Translations under genes and position numbers: made by a program
Source of the DNA: Pedobacter ureilyticus
GTDB taxonomy: Bacteria; Bacteroidota; Bacteroidia; Sphingobacteriales; Sphingobacteriaceae
Assembly (NCBI RefSeq): GCF_005925345.1
Contig: NZ_SSHJ01000006.1
Span: forward strand, 62,001 to 126,000
Length of the DNA stretch: 64,000 nucleotides
Direction: 5' to 3'
In this document: piece by piece, positions 45,535-54,981 of the stretch
Position numbering within the stretch: position 1 is the stretch's first letter
Layout: every line of letters begins with the position of its first letter
Notes under the pieces: generated by a model
Told to the model about the DNA's origin: nothing
Seen by the model: the letters and a program-made list of their open reading frames with translations, nothing else
Database searches by the model: none

Positions 45535-46713
45535 ATGGATGTACAAAAAAACCGAATACTATTTCTCCTCGATCGATTTGAGCAAGGTATTGCAACGCCC
45601 TCAGAAATGGAAGAGCTTGATGCTTGGTACAATTCTTTTGAGGATGAAATTACACCTGATTTAACTGATGCTCAAAAACAAATAAGCAAACAACGGCTCT
45701 TTAATCAGCTTGACCAGCTTACTGCCGAGCAACCTAAAAAACGCCGCTTACATTGGGCAAGCTACGCTTCGGCAGCAGCCGCAGTTCTGTTATTGATTGC
45801 CGGAATAGCTTTATTTAGACCATCATCGAAACTAGAAAAAGAAGAAGTCCAATTGGCATTAACAGCTGACGTAGCACCAGGAGGAGACAAGGCAATCTTG
45901 ACTTTATCTGACGGAAGACAAATTGTATTGGAAGATAAACCCGATGGACAAATAGCTACACAAGGAAATACAACCATTATCAAAATGAATAGTGGAATGT
46001 TAAGCTATAGAGGCTCTACCAAAAATAATAGTGAAGTGCCCGAAAGCCAACTAAACACCATCAGCACACCCATTGGCGGCCAATTTCAAGTGATACTGAG
46101 CGATGGCACTAAAGTTTGGCTTAACGCAGCTTCGTCGATCACTTTCCCAAGCCAGTTTAGCGGCAATGTGAGGGAGGTTAGCACCACAGGAGAAACCTAC
46201 TTTGAAGTAGCTAAACTTAAAAACAGGAAAGGAAAAATTCCATTTAGAGTTAGCACAGGCCAGCAGAAAATTGAAGTATTGGGAACACAGTTCAATATCA
46301 ATGCCTATGGCGACCAAAAGCAATATCAAACTACCTTGGTAGAAGGCAGCATACGAATTTCACGAAACAAGCAATCAAAACTTTTACAACCTGGACAACA
46401 AGCAATTACCCCATTAGAAAACGAAACGATCAATATCTCAGAGGCTGATGTAGAAAAAGCTATTGCTTGGAAAAATGGTCTCTTCAAGTTCGACAATACC
46501 GACATCATCAGCTTAATGAAACAGCTAGAAAGATGGTATCCAATTGAGGTCGTTTATGATGGGAAAATCCCGGACGAACACTTTTTTGGGAAGATAGATA
46601 GGAATTACACCTTAAGCGAAGTGCTGAAAGTATTACAACTTGGACAAGTACACTTTAAAATAGATGATAAAATAAATGCAAACGGCAAAAGAAAGCTAAT
46701 TGTAACGCCATAA
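45535..46713 (+). CDS. FecR-type anti-sigma factor
   Basis: 392 residues. The cytosolic N-terminal ~80 residues (sigma binding) are followed by one membrane segment (SAAAAVLLLIAGIALF, ~83-100), then the periplasmic FecR domain (LNTISTPIGGQFQVILSDGTKVWLNAASSITFP) and DUF4974-like C-terminal domain (FKFDNTDIISLMKQLERWYPIEVVYDGKIPDEHFFGKIDRNYTLSEVLKVLQL). Senses the loaded SusC through its STN domain and releases the sigma factor. Together with the sigma and SusC genes it is a trans-envelope signalling unit. Confidence 0.93.
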   Translation: MDVQKNRILFLLDRFEQGIATPSEMEELDAWYNSFEDEITPDLTDAQKQISKQRLFNQLDQLTAEQPKKRRLHWASYASAAAAVLLLIAGIALFRPSSKLEKEEVQLALTADVAPGGDKAILTLSDGRQIVLEDKPDGQIATQGNTTIIKMNSGMLSYRGSTKNNSEVPESQLNTISTPIGGQFQVILSDGTKVWLNAASSITFPSQFSGNVREVSTTGETYFEVAKLKNRKGKIPFRVSTGQQKIEVLGTQFNINAYGDQKQYQTTLVEGSIRISRNKQSKLLQPGQQAITPLENETINISEADVEKAIAWKNGLFKFDNTDIISLMKQLERWYPIEVVYDGKIPDEHFFGKIDRNYTLSEVLKVLQLGQVHFKIDDKINANGKRKLIVTP

Positions 46714-46784
46714 AACAGGTTATTAATTTAAACGGAGAAAGGAGAAATGGAAAGAAAGTAATACCAACCTCAGTAGCCGAAAAA

Positions 46785-46880
46785 ATAAAAAACCGGAAGT
46801 GCTCCAACACTCCCGGCAAAAATTATCTGGCCCAAAATTATCAAACAGTAAATCTAATTAATTCGTAAAACCAAATAACA
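46785..46880 (-). ncRNA. Candidate cis-antisense sRNA at the 5' end of susC
   Basis: Predicted from a minus-strand -7 box TACTTTTG (46891-46884, an exact TAnnTTTG match with TTTT 20 bases upstream) and a minus-strand intrinsic terminator 70 bases further on. No minus-strand gene lies within 5 kb that could use the terminator. Location and size (~90 nt) match DonS-class sRNAs, which repress sigma/anti-sigma-controlled SusC operons in Bacteroides. It would be complementary to the susC leader. Confidence 0.55.
46793..46816 (-). terminator. Orphan intrinsic terminator on the antisense strand of the susC leader
   Basis: Minus strand CCGGGAGTG / CACTTCCGG (nine pairs, one G-U) with a 6-base loop, followed by TTTTTTATTTTTTC. 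On the plus strand it would be a leader hairpin with no T-run. Confidence 0.75.
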
Positions 46881-46883
46881 TAA

Positions 46884-46891
46884 CAAAAGTA
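46884..46891 (-). promoter_or_regulatory. Antisense promoter -7 element overlapping the susC start
   Basis: TACTTTTG on the minus strand, overlapping the first base of the susC ATG. Confidence 0.5.
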
Positions 46892-49800
46892 TGATTTTAA
46901 ACTTAGGTGTTAAAACTGTTTTTAAACAGTTTGCAATCCCAAAAACACTACTTAAAGCAATGAAAATCACAACATTATTGATGACCATTGCCTGTTTACA
47001 GGTATCAGCCAAAGGATATGCACAATTCATATCGCTTACTGCTAAGAACAAGCCTATTACCACCGTATTTTCTGATATAGAAAAACAAAGCGGCTATAGT
47101 TTCTTTTGGAAAGGAGACGATATTAATCAACTCAATGTAAGCGTAAATATCAAATCGGCAAGCATTGACGAGGCGTTATCAACTTTACTAAAAGAACTGC
47201 CATACACCTACACCATCGCTAAAAAGACCATTGTTATACAGCCAAAAATTAGGGCTGTTAACAACAATGTTTTAGCTCAAGCTTTTATCGATGTAAAAGT
47301 AAAGGTTTTGGATACCACAAGACTAGCTTTACCAGGTGCCAACATCAAGATTAAAGAAACTGGCAAGAACTATAGTACTGATCTTAATGGAGAAGTTACA
47401 TTAAAGCAGTTAACAGCTGGCCATACTTTAGTGGTTAGCTATCTAGGTTTTATTACCAAAGAAATTCAAATTACCGAGGCTACACCTTCTAGTTTAGAGA
47501 TTATTTTAAGGGCTTCGGCATCTGCCCTACAAGAAATTGTTGTAGTAGGTTATGGTAGTGAAAAGAAACAAAATCTAACTACGGCAATTTCTTCGGTTCA
47601 AAGCAAAACCATCGAAAAACTGTCGATTACCCGTGTAGAGCAGGCGCTTCAGGGAAATGCGCCGGGCGTGCTGGTGCTTAACCAAAACGGACAACCTGGA
47701 GACAAACCAATGATCAGAATTAGAGGTACAGGAACGAACAATAGTCCAGACCCACTTTTCATTGTGGATGGATTTCCGGTAAGTACCATCGAATACCTAA
47801 ACCCCGGCGACATAGAGCGTATGGATGTATTAAAAGATGCTGCTTCTTCGGCAATTTATGGAGCCAGAGGTGCCAATGGCGTAATTTTAATTACCACTAA
47901 AAAAGGGGTTGCAGGTAAGCCACAATTAAGTTATGATGGCTATTACGGAGTGCAAAACACCTGGCGCAAACTAGATGTGCTAAATGCTACTCAGTACGCA
48001 GAAATGATGAATGTCGGTGCAACTAATGCAAACCCAGCCAATGCGTTACCCTATCCAAACCCATCTGCACTTGGCGAAGGAACTAACTGGCAAGATGCGT
48101 TATTTCAAAGCAATGTACCCATATTTGACCATCAAGTATCGGCTTCTGGAGGCAACGACAAATCTACTTACCTAGCTAAGTTCTCTTATTTTGGGCAAGA
48201 AGGTGTTATTGGCGGAAAAAACTCTGAATTTACACGTTACACTTTTAGATTAAATGTAGACCAAAAAATTACCAACTTTCTAAAAATTGGAACTAACTTA
48301 AACTATATCAATACTGATAGAAGAGCAATTTTTGACAACGGCGATCAAGGTGGACACGTTTTAGGGAATGCAATCAGCATTGACCCTATTACGCCGCTTT
48401 ATGAAACTGACCCAACAAAATTAGCTAATTACAACGCAAACGCAGTTCGTGATGCAAATGGCATTTTTGGTATTTCTCCAGAGGCAACTTTTGCAAATCC
48501 TTTAGCACAAATCGCCATCATCAACGGCAATCGCAAAATAGACAAATTACTAGGCAATGTTTATGCTGAACTTAGCATTTTGAAGAACCTGAAATTTAGA
48601 TCTAGTTACGGGATGGATTTAGCGAACGAGAACGTAAATAGCTACACGCCTATTTATTATTTACTACCTACTTCTAACCAAACATTCTCAAGAGTTAGCA
48701 GCAACTTCTATCGCACCAATACTTGGCAAGTAGAAAATGTTTTAAGTTATGGCCTTGATGTTAAGAAACACAACGTCCAATTGATTGCAGGACAATCGGC
48801 GTACAAATATTTTACTCAAAACCTAAGCGGTGCTAGAAATGATAATTCGCCTATCAATCCCGATTTGGCTTACATCGATGTAGCTACCGATATTACTTCG
48901 AGTGTAAACGGTGGCGGTGCAGACCGTAGAACATTGGCATCTTACTTTGGTAGGTTTGCCTATAGCTATGATGATAAATATTTACTTTCGGGTATCATTC
49001 GCCGTGATGGTTCTTCTCGCTTTGGAAGAAATAATCCTTATGCAACCTTCCCTTCTATCTCCGGTGGATGGGTAGTTTCTAAAGAATCTTTCTTCGATGT
49101 CAATACAATTTCATTTTTAAAACTTCGTGCGTCGTGGGGGCAAAATGGTAACGAAAACTTAGGAAGCTCATTTCCTTGGGCATCTACCATCAACACCGCC
49201 AACAATGGTTATACTTTTGTGAACGGTACGGGAGCTGAATATCTTTACAGTGGAGCCTCTCTGGGAGCAATATCAAATCCGGATCTTAAATGGGAAACGA
49301 GCGAGCAAACTAACTTTGGTTTAGACATCAACTTCTTTAAAGACAAGCTATCGGTATCTGCCGATTACTACAAGAAGACCACTAAAGATTTATTGATCCG
49401 CCCGAACATTTTAGCCAGTGTAGGTTACAGCGCTCCATTTGTAAATGGTGGCAACGTACAAAACAAAGGGATAGAATTAGGGATTAACTACAATGAAAAA
49501 TTTGGAAAAGACTGGAGTTTAGGCGTTTCATTTAACATTTCGCATAACAAAAACGAAGTTACCCAAATTAACAACACTGCCAAAGCATTGGCCGGTGCTG
49601 CATATATCAGCATGGGGAGCATTACCCGTATGTCTGTAGGACAACCTATCGGTTATTTCTGGGGACAAAGGACCTCAGGCATTTTCCAATCGCAGGCCGA
49701 AGTAGATGCTTACACATTTACCAATCCAAATTCTGGTGCAGTAACCAAAATCCAACCTAATGCTAAGCCAGGAGATTTGAAGTTTATAGACACCAATGGC

Positions 49801-50337
49801 GATGGGGTAATCAATGATAATGACCGTACCAACATTGGCGATCCAAACCCGAAATACATCTCAGGCTTAACCATCAATGTAAATTACAAAAACTTTGATT
49901 TGAGTGTTTTCGGTATTGGTATGTTTGGTCACAAAGTATTTAATGGCAACTACAGGTTTGACAAAACAGTTTCGAACATGCCAGCAACCAGGTTAGATTA
50001 CTGGTCGCCGAACAATACAGACGCAAAATACCCTCGTTTTGTAAGCACAGATCCAAACCGAAATTACGCAACAGTCTCTAATCTTTTATTAGAAGATGGC
50101 AGCTTTGTTCGGGTAAAAAACATTCAATTAGGGTACACTTTACCTCAACTACTAACACAAAAAGTACGTGTAAATGGTTTGAGGTTTTTTGTAGCCGTAG
50201 ACAACGCTTTTACCCTTACTAATTATACGGGTTTTGATCCAGAAATTGGTGCAAGTAGCCCATTATCATTAGGTATTGACAGAGGCGTTTATCCACAAGC
50301 TAGAACATTCCGTTTTGGTATCAATGTAAAGCTATAA
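46891..50337 (+). CDS. SusC/RagA-family TonB-linked outer-membrane transporter with STN domain
   Basis: 1148 residues. Signal peptide (~25-45), STN signalling domain (FISLTAKNKPITTVFSDIEKQSGYSFFWKGDDINQLNVSVNIKSASIDEALSTLLKELPYTYTIAKKTIVIQ, ~46-118), carboxypeptidase-like domain (~130-210), plug (EIVVVGYGSEKKQNLTTAISSV...DPLFIVDGFPVSTIEYLNPGDIERMDVLKDAASSAIYGARGANGVILITTKKG) and barrel ending ARTFRFGINVKL. The STN domain links it to the FecR/sigma pair upstream. Imports glycan, peptide or other oligomers; the substrate is unknown because no enzyme gene is linked. Confidence 0.96.
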   Translation: MILNLGVKTVFKQFAIPKTLLKAMKITTLLMTIACLQVSAKGYAQFISLTAKNKPITTVFSDIEKQSGYSFFWKGDDINQLNVSVNIKSASIDEALSTLLKELPYTYTIAKKTIVIQPKIRAVNNNVLAQAFIDVKVKVLDTTRLALPGANIKIKETGKNYSTDLNGEVTLKQLTAGHTLVVSYLGFITKEIQITEATPSSLEIILRASASALQEIVVVGYGSEKKQNLTTAISSVQSKTIEKLSITRVEQALQGNAPGVLVLNQNGQPGDKPMIRIRGTGTNNSPDPLFIVDGFPVSTIEYLNPGDIERMDVLKDAASSAIYGARGANGVILITTKKGVAGKPQLSYDGYYGVQNTWRKLDVLNATQYAEMMNVGATNANPANALPYPNPSALGEGTNWQDALFQSNVPIFDHQVSASGGNDKSTYLAKFSYFGQEGVIGGKNSEFTRYTFRLNVDQKITNFLKIGTNLNYINTDRRAIFDNGDQGGHVLGNAISIDPITPLYETDPTKLANYNANAVRDANGIFGISPEATFANPLAQIAIINGNRKIDKLLGNVYAELSILKNLKFRSSYGMDLANENVNSYTPIYYLLPTSNQTFSRVSSNFYRTNTWQVENVLSYGLDVKKHNVQLIAGQSAYKYFTQNLSGARNDNSPINPDLAYIDVATDITSSVNGGGADRRTLASYFGRFAYSYDDKYLLSGIIRRDGSSRFGRNNPYATFPSISGGWVVSKESFFDVNTISFLKLRASWGQNGNENLGSSFPWASTINTANNGYTFVNGTGAEYLYSGASLGAISNPDLKWETSEQTNFGLDINFFKDKLSVSADYYKKTTKDLLIRPNILASVGYSAPFVNGGNVQNKGIELGINYNEKFGKDWSLGVSFNISHNKNEVTQINNTAKALAGAAYISMGSITRMSVGQPIGYFWGQRTSGIFQSQAEVDAYTFTNPNSGAVTKIQPNAKPGDLKFIDTNGDGVINDNDRTNIGDPNPKYISGLTINVNYKNFDLSVFGIGMFGHKVFNGNYRFDKTVSNMPATRLDYWSPNNTDAKYPRFVSTDPNRNYATVSNLLLEDGSFVRVKNIQLGYTLPQLLTQKVRVNGLRFFVAVDNAFTLTNYTGFDPEIGASSPLSLGIDRGVYPQARTFRFGINVKL

Positions 50338-50356
50338 TCCTTCAAAGAATTTAATC

Positions 50357-52018
50357 ATGCAACATATACAAAAAAATATAAGGTTCTTGGTAGCCGCAAC
50401 TTTACTGCTTGTTACCAACGGATGTAAAAAGTCATTCTTAGAAATTACACCAGCTTCTCAGATTGAGGAAAGTAACTTTTTTAAAACAGAATTACAGGCT
50501 ACACAAGCGTTGGCAGGCATTTACCATGTTTTACAGTGGGGAAACATTAACCAAGGCCATACACCATTAATAGGCTGGGCTGAAGCTGCTTCTGACGATG
50601 CCTATTCTGGCGGAGGGAGCTCTTCGGATGCAGTGGGCGTAAAGGGCATTGACAACTTCAAAGTAACGGCAACTGCCCCGTTCAATCCAAACGATGGCAC
50701 CTACGGCAGTGTTTGGAATATCTACTATCAAGGCATTGCCAGAGCAAACACCTATTTAGCCAACATAGACCGTGTAGAAAGCAGTGCTAACTTTAAAGCA
50801 TTAACTACTGGAGAAGCTAAATTCTTAAGAGCACATTTCTACTTCGATTTGGTTAAATGGTTTGAAAACGTTCCTTTGATTACAAAACAGCAAGCTCCCG
50901 ATGAATACAACCAACCTCAGGCACCGCCGCAAGAAGTATTCAATCAAATTGCTAAAGATTTGATAGATGCCATGGCGGTTTTACCTAAAACCAGCATGAA
51001 AGCCAACTCAGGTCGTGCCACTTATTGGTCGGCTTCTGCATTACTAGCCAGAGTTTACTTATTCAATAAAGGAGTTTATAACACGGATTTAAATACTGGA
51101 ACAAGGATAATTGATGCTGCCGCAGTACGCACCTATCTTGACGAAATCATTGCGCCTTCTGCAGGTTTTGATCTTATTGGACAGTACAGCGATATTTGGA
51201 GAAAAGCGAACGAGCTGGGCATAGAATCTGTTTGGGAGGTTGTACATAGCAACACACAACCTATATCCGGTAGCACGAGCGATCAATTTCGTGCACAAGG
51301 AAACTACAACGTTCTTTATTTTGGCCCAAGAGGTGTAAACGGCAACCCTTATACTGCCGGTTTTAGTAACGCTATTCCAACAGAGTCGCTATACCAAGCG
51401 TTTGAAACCACCCCTATTTTAGATCCACGTAGAGCTGCTACCCTATTGGTATTAAATTCTACCGCTGTGGCACCTGGCATAATCAAGGGCTGGCAACATA
51501 CTGGTTATTTCAACAACAAGTACAATACTACTAGTGAATACAAAACCGCATCAGGCTTAAATGACATCAACTGGGGGCAAAATCTTCATGCCATTAGGTT
51601 TTCTGATGTATTATTAATGGCTTCTGAATTGTATATTGGAGTAGATCAAACCAAAGCAGATGCTTATTTAAACAGAGTTCGTGGCCGCGTTGGCTTGGGA
51701 ACTCGTGTGGCAACCATTGATAACATCAGACACGAACGTAGAGTAGAATTAGCAGGTGAAGGCATTCGTTATTGGGATTTGCTACGCTACGGTCTACCTT
51801 ATGCCAAACAGATGATTGATGCCTCTAGCTTAATTGGCCCATATTACAATGGCACCAGTAGTTTAGGCGGCCCAGTTACACTAACAGGTGGAGCAAATAC
51901 CCCAGCTAATGCATACCAAATGGATTGGGATATTTCGAAACGAGGAAGATTACCTATTCCTCCAACACAAATCACCTTATCTAACGGTGTACTTAAACCA
52001 AATCCTGGTTACAATTAG
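50357..52018 (+). CDS. SusD/RagB-family surface lipoprotein
   Basis: 553 residues. Lipoprotein signal (IRFLVAATLLLVTNGCKK) with lipobox TNGC, then SusD features: FLEITPASQIEESNFFKTELQATQALAGIYHVLQ, TPR-like helices (EAKFLRAHFYFDLVKWFENVPLI) and the typical C-terminal ERRVELAGEGIRYWDLLRYG...RGRLPIPPTQITLSNGVLKPNPGY. Acts as the lid and binding partner of the SusC barrel 19 bases upstream. No glycoside hydrolase or peptidase gene follows; a terminator does. Confidence 0.95.
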   Translation: MQHIQKNIRFLVAATLLLVTNGCKKSFLEITPASQIEESNFFKTELQATQALAGIYHVLQWGNINQGHTPLIGWAEAASDDAYSGGGSSSDAVGVKGIDNFKVTATAPFNPNDGTYGSVWNIYYQGIARANTYLANIDRVESSANFKALTTGEAKFLRAHFYFDLVKWFENVPLITKQQAPDEYNQPQAPPQEVFNQIAKDLIDAMAVLPKTSMKANSGRATYWSASALLARVYLFNKGVYNTDLNTGTRIIDAAAVRTYLDEIIAPSAGFDLIGQYSDIWRKANELGIESVWEVVHSNTQPISGSTSDQFRAQGNYNVLYFGPRGVNGNPYTAGFSNAIPTESLYQAFETTPILDPRRAATLLVLNSTAVAPGIIKGWQHTGYFNNKYNTTSEYKTASGLNDINWGQNLHAIRFSDVLLMASELYIGVDQTKADAYLNRVRGRVGLGTRVATIDNIRHERRVELAGEGIRYWDLLRYGLPYAKQMIDASSLIGPYYNGTSSLGGPVTLTGGANTPANAYQMDWDISKRGRLPIPPTQITLSNGVLKPNPGYN

Positions 52019-52027
52019 AGTATTTCA

Positions 52028-52061
52028 ATCAGCACTCAGAAAGCAAATTCTGAGTGCTGAT
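52028..52061 (+). terminator. Terminator between susD and radC
   Basis: Perfect 14-bp arms beginning ATCAGCACTCAGAA with loop AGCAAA, followed by TTCTTT on the plus strand; lies between convergent genes. Confidence 0.8.
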
Positions 52062-52073
52062 TTCTTTATCAAC

Positions 52074-52772
52074 TTAAACATAGCCTTCATCCGCAAGGCT
52101 TAAAAAAGTCTCGTTGTAAACAATTAAATGATCGTGGACAGCAATCTCCATCATTTTACCTAATTCCATTAATTTTTTGGTAATACTCACATCCGCGGTA
52201 CTCGGTTTTAAACTACCAGAGGGATGGTTATGAGCCAAAACCACCGAAGCAGCTCCGTGTTCTAATGCGATTTTAAAAATCATCTTAGGATCTACTACCG
52301 TTCCTGCTTGTCCGCCCTTACTTACAAAATGCTTTCCAATAACGATGTTGGCTCTGTTCAACAGTAACAGCCAAAATTCTTCGTGGGGCAAGTCTGCCAA
52401 ATCAGCTTTAATAGTTCTATGAGCATCTAAAGAAGAATTTATTTTTTGAACTTCTGCTGGCTCCGCATCCTTTCTTCTTCTTCCTAATTCTAAAGCCGCA
52501 ACAATGGTAATAGCTTTGGCTTCGCCAATACCTTTAAACTTAGATAGTTCTTTAACTCCAAGCTGTGCAAGCTTGTGTAAATCATTATGACATGAGCTGA
52601 GTATACGCTTACTTAAATCAACTGCAGTTTCATTTCTACTGCCCGAACCAATTAAGATGGCGATAAGTTCTGCATCGGTAAGCTGTCGTCTACCTTGTTG
52701 CAATAATTTTTCTCGCGGACGGTCGGCTTCTGCCCAAGCTTTAATACCGAGTTTGTTTTCATAGATAGACAT
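52074..52772 (-). CDS. radC: RadC/MPN-JAMM domain DNA repair-family protein
   Basis: 232 residues. UPF0758 N-terminal domain with helix-hairpin-helix (IKAWAEADRPREKLLQQGRRQLTDAELIAILIGSGSRNETAVDLSKRIL) and the JAMM metallo-domain near the C terminus (EHGAASVVLAHNHPSGSLKPSTADVSITKKL), including HNHPSG. Full length. Historic name RadC; a role in repair is doubtful and the function is unresolved. Located after the TlpA-like gene on the same strand, with a 14-base gap. Confidence 0.93.
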   Translation of the reverse strand: MSIYENKLGIKAWAEADRPREKLLQQGRRQLTDAELIAILIGSGSRNETAVDLSKRILSSCHNDLHKLAQLGVKELSKFKGIGEAKAITIVAALELGRRRKDAEPAEVQKINSSLDAHRTIKADLADLPHEEFWLLLLNRANIVIGKHFVSKGGQAGTVVDPKMIFKIALEHGAASVVLAHNHPSGSLKPSTADVSITKKLMELGKMMEIAVHDHLIVYNETFLSLADEGYV

Positions 52773-52786
52773 AGGTGTAGAATTAT

Positions 52787-53839
52787 TTAAAGTAGAATTT
52801 CAGCAAGCTTTTTATCTAGTTCCTCCCCTCTAAGATTTAAAGCAATGATCTTCCCCTCCTTGTCGATTAGTATACTTGAAGGAACCGATTTGATATTGAA
52901 CATTCGAGAAACTTCATTCTCCCAACCGTTAAGGTCAGAAACATGCTTCCAAGTTAGGCCATCTGCAGTAATTGCTGCTAACCAATTACTTTTTTTGGTA
53001 TCCAGTGAGACCCCCAAGATATCAAAGTTTTTATCTTTAAATTTAAAGAATGCATTTACCAAATTTGGATTTTCTTCTCTACACGGAACACACCAAGATG
53101 CCCAAAAATCGATCAATACATATTTACCTTTTAAGTCGGAACTTTTTAAAACCTTCCCTTTAGTGTCTTTTTGAGAGAACAATGGCAGCATGTCTCCAAC
53201 TTTAAGCGTGTACTTTGTAAGCGCCGCATTCTTGATCTGGATGCCATAAGCCGATGCCTTAATTTCATCGCTAAATCCATTATACAGCTCTAATATTTTT
53301 TCCTTTGACAAAAATCTTGAATTCCAGTTGACAAGGATACTTCGCTCTTTTTCAGATTTATTTTTTGCTACATTGGCAAGAACAATTTCTTCGGCCTTTT
53401 TTTTATCTTCCTCTTTAGAAGCGCTTAGACCAACTAATTCTTTTTTAAGCAAATCAAGTTTATCTTGGAAAGTACTTCTTTGAACGAAAACTACTTTTGT
53501 ATCTATATAATCAAATCTGGTAGTTTTTTTCGTCAGCGTATCCAACTCTATCACTGTCGGTTTATTATCAACAAAAAAACTTACACCTACAGCCTTTAAT
53601 TCTGATGGGATATTTTTTAACTCAGCGAATAGGGTTATATAATATGGAGCTTCTACATTCCCTTTGTATTTAAAGCTTCCATCTGCAATAGGTATGAAAT
53701 CCGATTTACCGTCGCCATAGGAAATCTTCATCATTCCATTTACAGGAGTTTTGTATTTACCAGAAATTTCAAATTTTGTTTGGCCGAAAGCAAGACCGCC
53801 TATCAGGAAGACAGCCAGAAAGAGAGTTATTTTTTTCAT
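52787..53839 (-). CDS. TlpA-like thioredoxin-fold protein with DUF4369 N domain
   Basis: 350 residues after choosing the ATG at 53839. Signal peptide MKKITLFLAVFLIGGLAFG, then a DUF4369-like beta domain (FEISGKYKTPVNGMMKISYGDGKSDFIPIADGSFKYKGNVEAPYYITLF), a helical linker, and a thioredoxin domain with the active site WASWCVPC (C250, C253). Periplasmic thiol-disulfide oxidoreductase, common in this phylum; client proteins unknown. Genes follow in the order rpsT, this gene, radC, but a terminator separates it from rpsT. Confidence 0.88.
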   Translation of the reverse strand: MKKITLFLAVFLIGGLAFGQTKFEISGKYKTPVNGMMKISYGDGKSDFIPIADGSFKYKGNVEAPYYITLFAELKNIPSELKAVGVSFFVDNKPTVIELDTLTKKTTRFDYIDTKVVFVQRSTFQDKLDLLKKELVGLSASKEEDKKKAEEIVLANVAKNKSEKERSILVNWNSRFLSKEKILELYNGFSDEIKASAYGIQIKNAALTKYTLKVGDMLPLFSQKDTKGKVLKSSDLKGKYVLIDFWASWCVPCREENPNLVNAFFKFKDKNFDILGVSLDTKKSNWLAAITADGLTWKHVSDLNGWENEVSRMFNIKSVPSSILIDKEGKIIALNLRGEELDKKLAEILL

Positions 53840-53861
53840 CGCTATTTTTTTTAAATAAAAA

Positions 53862-53889
53862 AACGGCATCATCTTACGATGATACCGTT
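53862..53889 (-). terminator. Intrinsic terminator of rpsT
   Basis: Arms AACGGCATCATC / GATGATACCGTT (one G-U) with loop TTAC, followed by six or seven T on the minus strand. Confidence 0.85.
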
Positions 53890-53913
53890 CTAAATATCGT
53901 TAAAAAAAAGCGA

Positions 53914-54168
53914 TTATTTCAAGTTGTTAACGAACTTGGTTAATTTTGCTTTATTGTTTGAAGCTTTGTTTTTGTGGATAACGTTCTTTTTAGCTAAACG
54001 ATCTAACATAGAGATAACTTTAGGAAGTAATTCTAATCCTGTTTTTTTATCTTCAGCAGCACGCAATCTTTTGATAAAAGTACGTGTAGTTTTAGCTTGA
54101 TACCTGTTACGCAAACGTTTTGCAGCGTTTGCTCTAATTCTTTTTAATGCTGATTTATGATTTGCCAT
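53914..54168 (-). CDS. rpsT: 30S ribosomal protein S20 (bS20)
   Basis: 84 residues, MANHKSALKRIRANAAKRLRNRYQAKTTRTFIKRLRAAED..., strongly basic three-helix S20. Binds 16S rRNA early in 30S assembly. Has a textbook promoter upstream (TTTG, 19 bases, TATATTTG) and a terminator downstream, so it forms its own unit. Divergent from purN. Confidence 0.97.
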   Translation of the reverse strand: MANHKSALKRIRANAAKRLRNRYQAKTTRTFIKRLRAAEDKKTGLELLPKVISMLDRLAKKNVIHKNKASNNKAKLTKFVNNLK

Positions 54169-54210
54169 TGTTTAGCCTTTTATTGTCTTCTCTGTTTTAT
54201 TTTCGGACTG

Positions 54211-54241
54211 CAAATATAGAGGTAATATTTTTAAATGCAAA
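54211..54241 (-). promoter_or_regulatory. Promoter of rpsT
   Basis: Minus strand: -33 TTTG (54241-54238), 19-base spacer, -7 TATATTTG (54218-54211); both boxes match consensus exactly. Confidence 0.75.
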
Positions 54242-54375
54242 ATGGATTTAAAAAAATATTTTCATCTAATGATTTAAACGCGAAGCTTTTGAAGCACGAC
54301 ATTTACAGTTTGGCATTATTTTTTATTTAAATAAGGTTTTTTGGCTCAAAATTAGTGCGAAAAGGCTTAAAATAT

Positions 54376-54383
54376 TATTTTTG
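54376..54383 (+). promoter_or_regulatory. Promoter -7 element of purN
   Basis: TATTTTTG, an exact TAnnTTTG match, 19 bases before the GTG start; no clear -33 box. Confidence 0.5.
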
Positions 54384-54402
54384 AAAAAAACACAGAAACG
54401 CA

Positions 54403-54981
54403 GTGAAGAAACGTATCGCCATTTTTGCTTCAGGATCAGGATCAAATGCCCAAAAGATAATGGAGCATTTTAAACGTAGTACAGAGGCAGAAGTTGCCTT
54501 AGTGTTAACCAACAACCCAGAATCATACGTACTACAAAGGGCCGACAGCTTCGAAATTCCTTCTCATATTTTTGATAGAAACGAGTTTTACCAAACCGAT
54601 GAAGTTTTAGACTTGCTGAAAAACTTAGATATCGATCTTGTTGTACTGGCAGGTTTTCTTTGGCTCATCCCCCAAAATCTATTAAAAGAATATCCTGGCA
54701 GAATCATCAACATCCATCCCGCCCTTTTACCTAAACACGGCGGCAAGGGCATGTACGGCGACCGTGTGCATAAAGCAGTAATGGAAGCAGGAGATACCGA
54801 AGGCGGCATTACCATTCATTATGTAAACGAAAATTATGATGAAGGCGAGTTTATTCACCAAGCTAAATATCGTATAGAAAAAGACGACAGCCTTGAGATG
54901 ATCAAGTTCAAAGGTCAGCAATTAGAACATTTACACTACCCAAAGGTAGTAGAAACGCTGATTAAGAAAATTAAGAAGTAG
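54403..54981 (+). CDS. purN: Phosphoribosylglycinamide formyltransferase
   Basis: 192 residues. FASGSGSNAQKIMEHF at the start, the catalytic segment INIHPALLPKHGGKGMYGDRVHKAVMEAG (Asn-His pair) and GGITIHYVNENYDEG with the catalytic aspartate region are the PurN signatures. Adds a formyl group from 10-formyl-THF to GAR, step 3 of purine synthesis. It starts with GTG; there is no ATG in the right place. purH follows 237 bases later with its own promoter-like -7 box. Confidence 0.95.
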   Translation: MKKRIAIFASGSGSNAQKIMEHFKRSTEAEVALVLTNNPESYVLQRADSFEIPSHIFDRNEFYQTDEVLDLLKNLDIDLVVLAGFLWLIPQNLLKEYPGRIINIHPALLPKHGGKGMYGDRVHKAVMEAGDTEGGITIHYVNENYDEGEFIHQAKYRIEKDDSLEMIKFKGQQLEHLHYPKVVETLIKKIKK

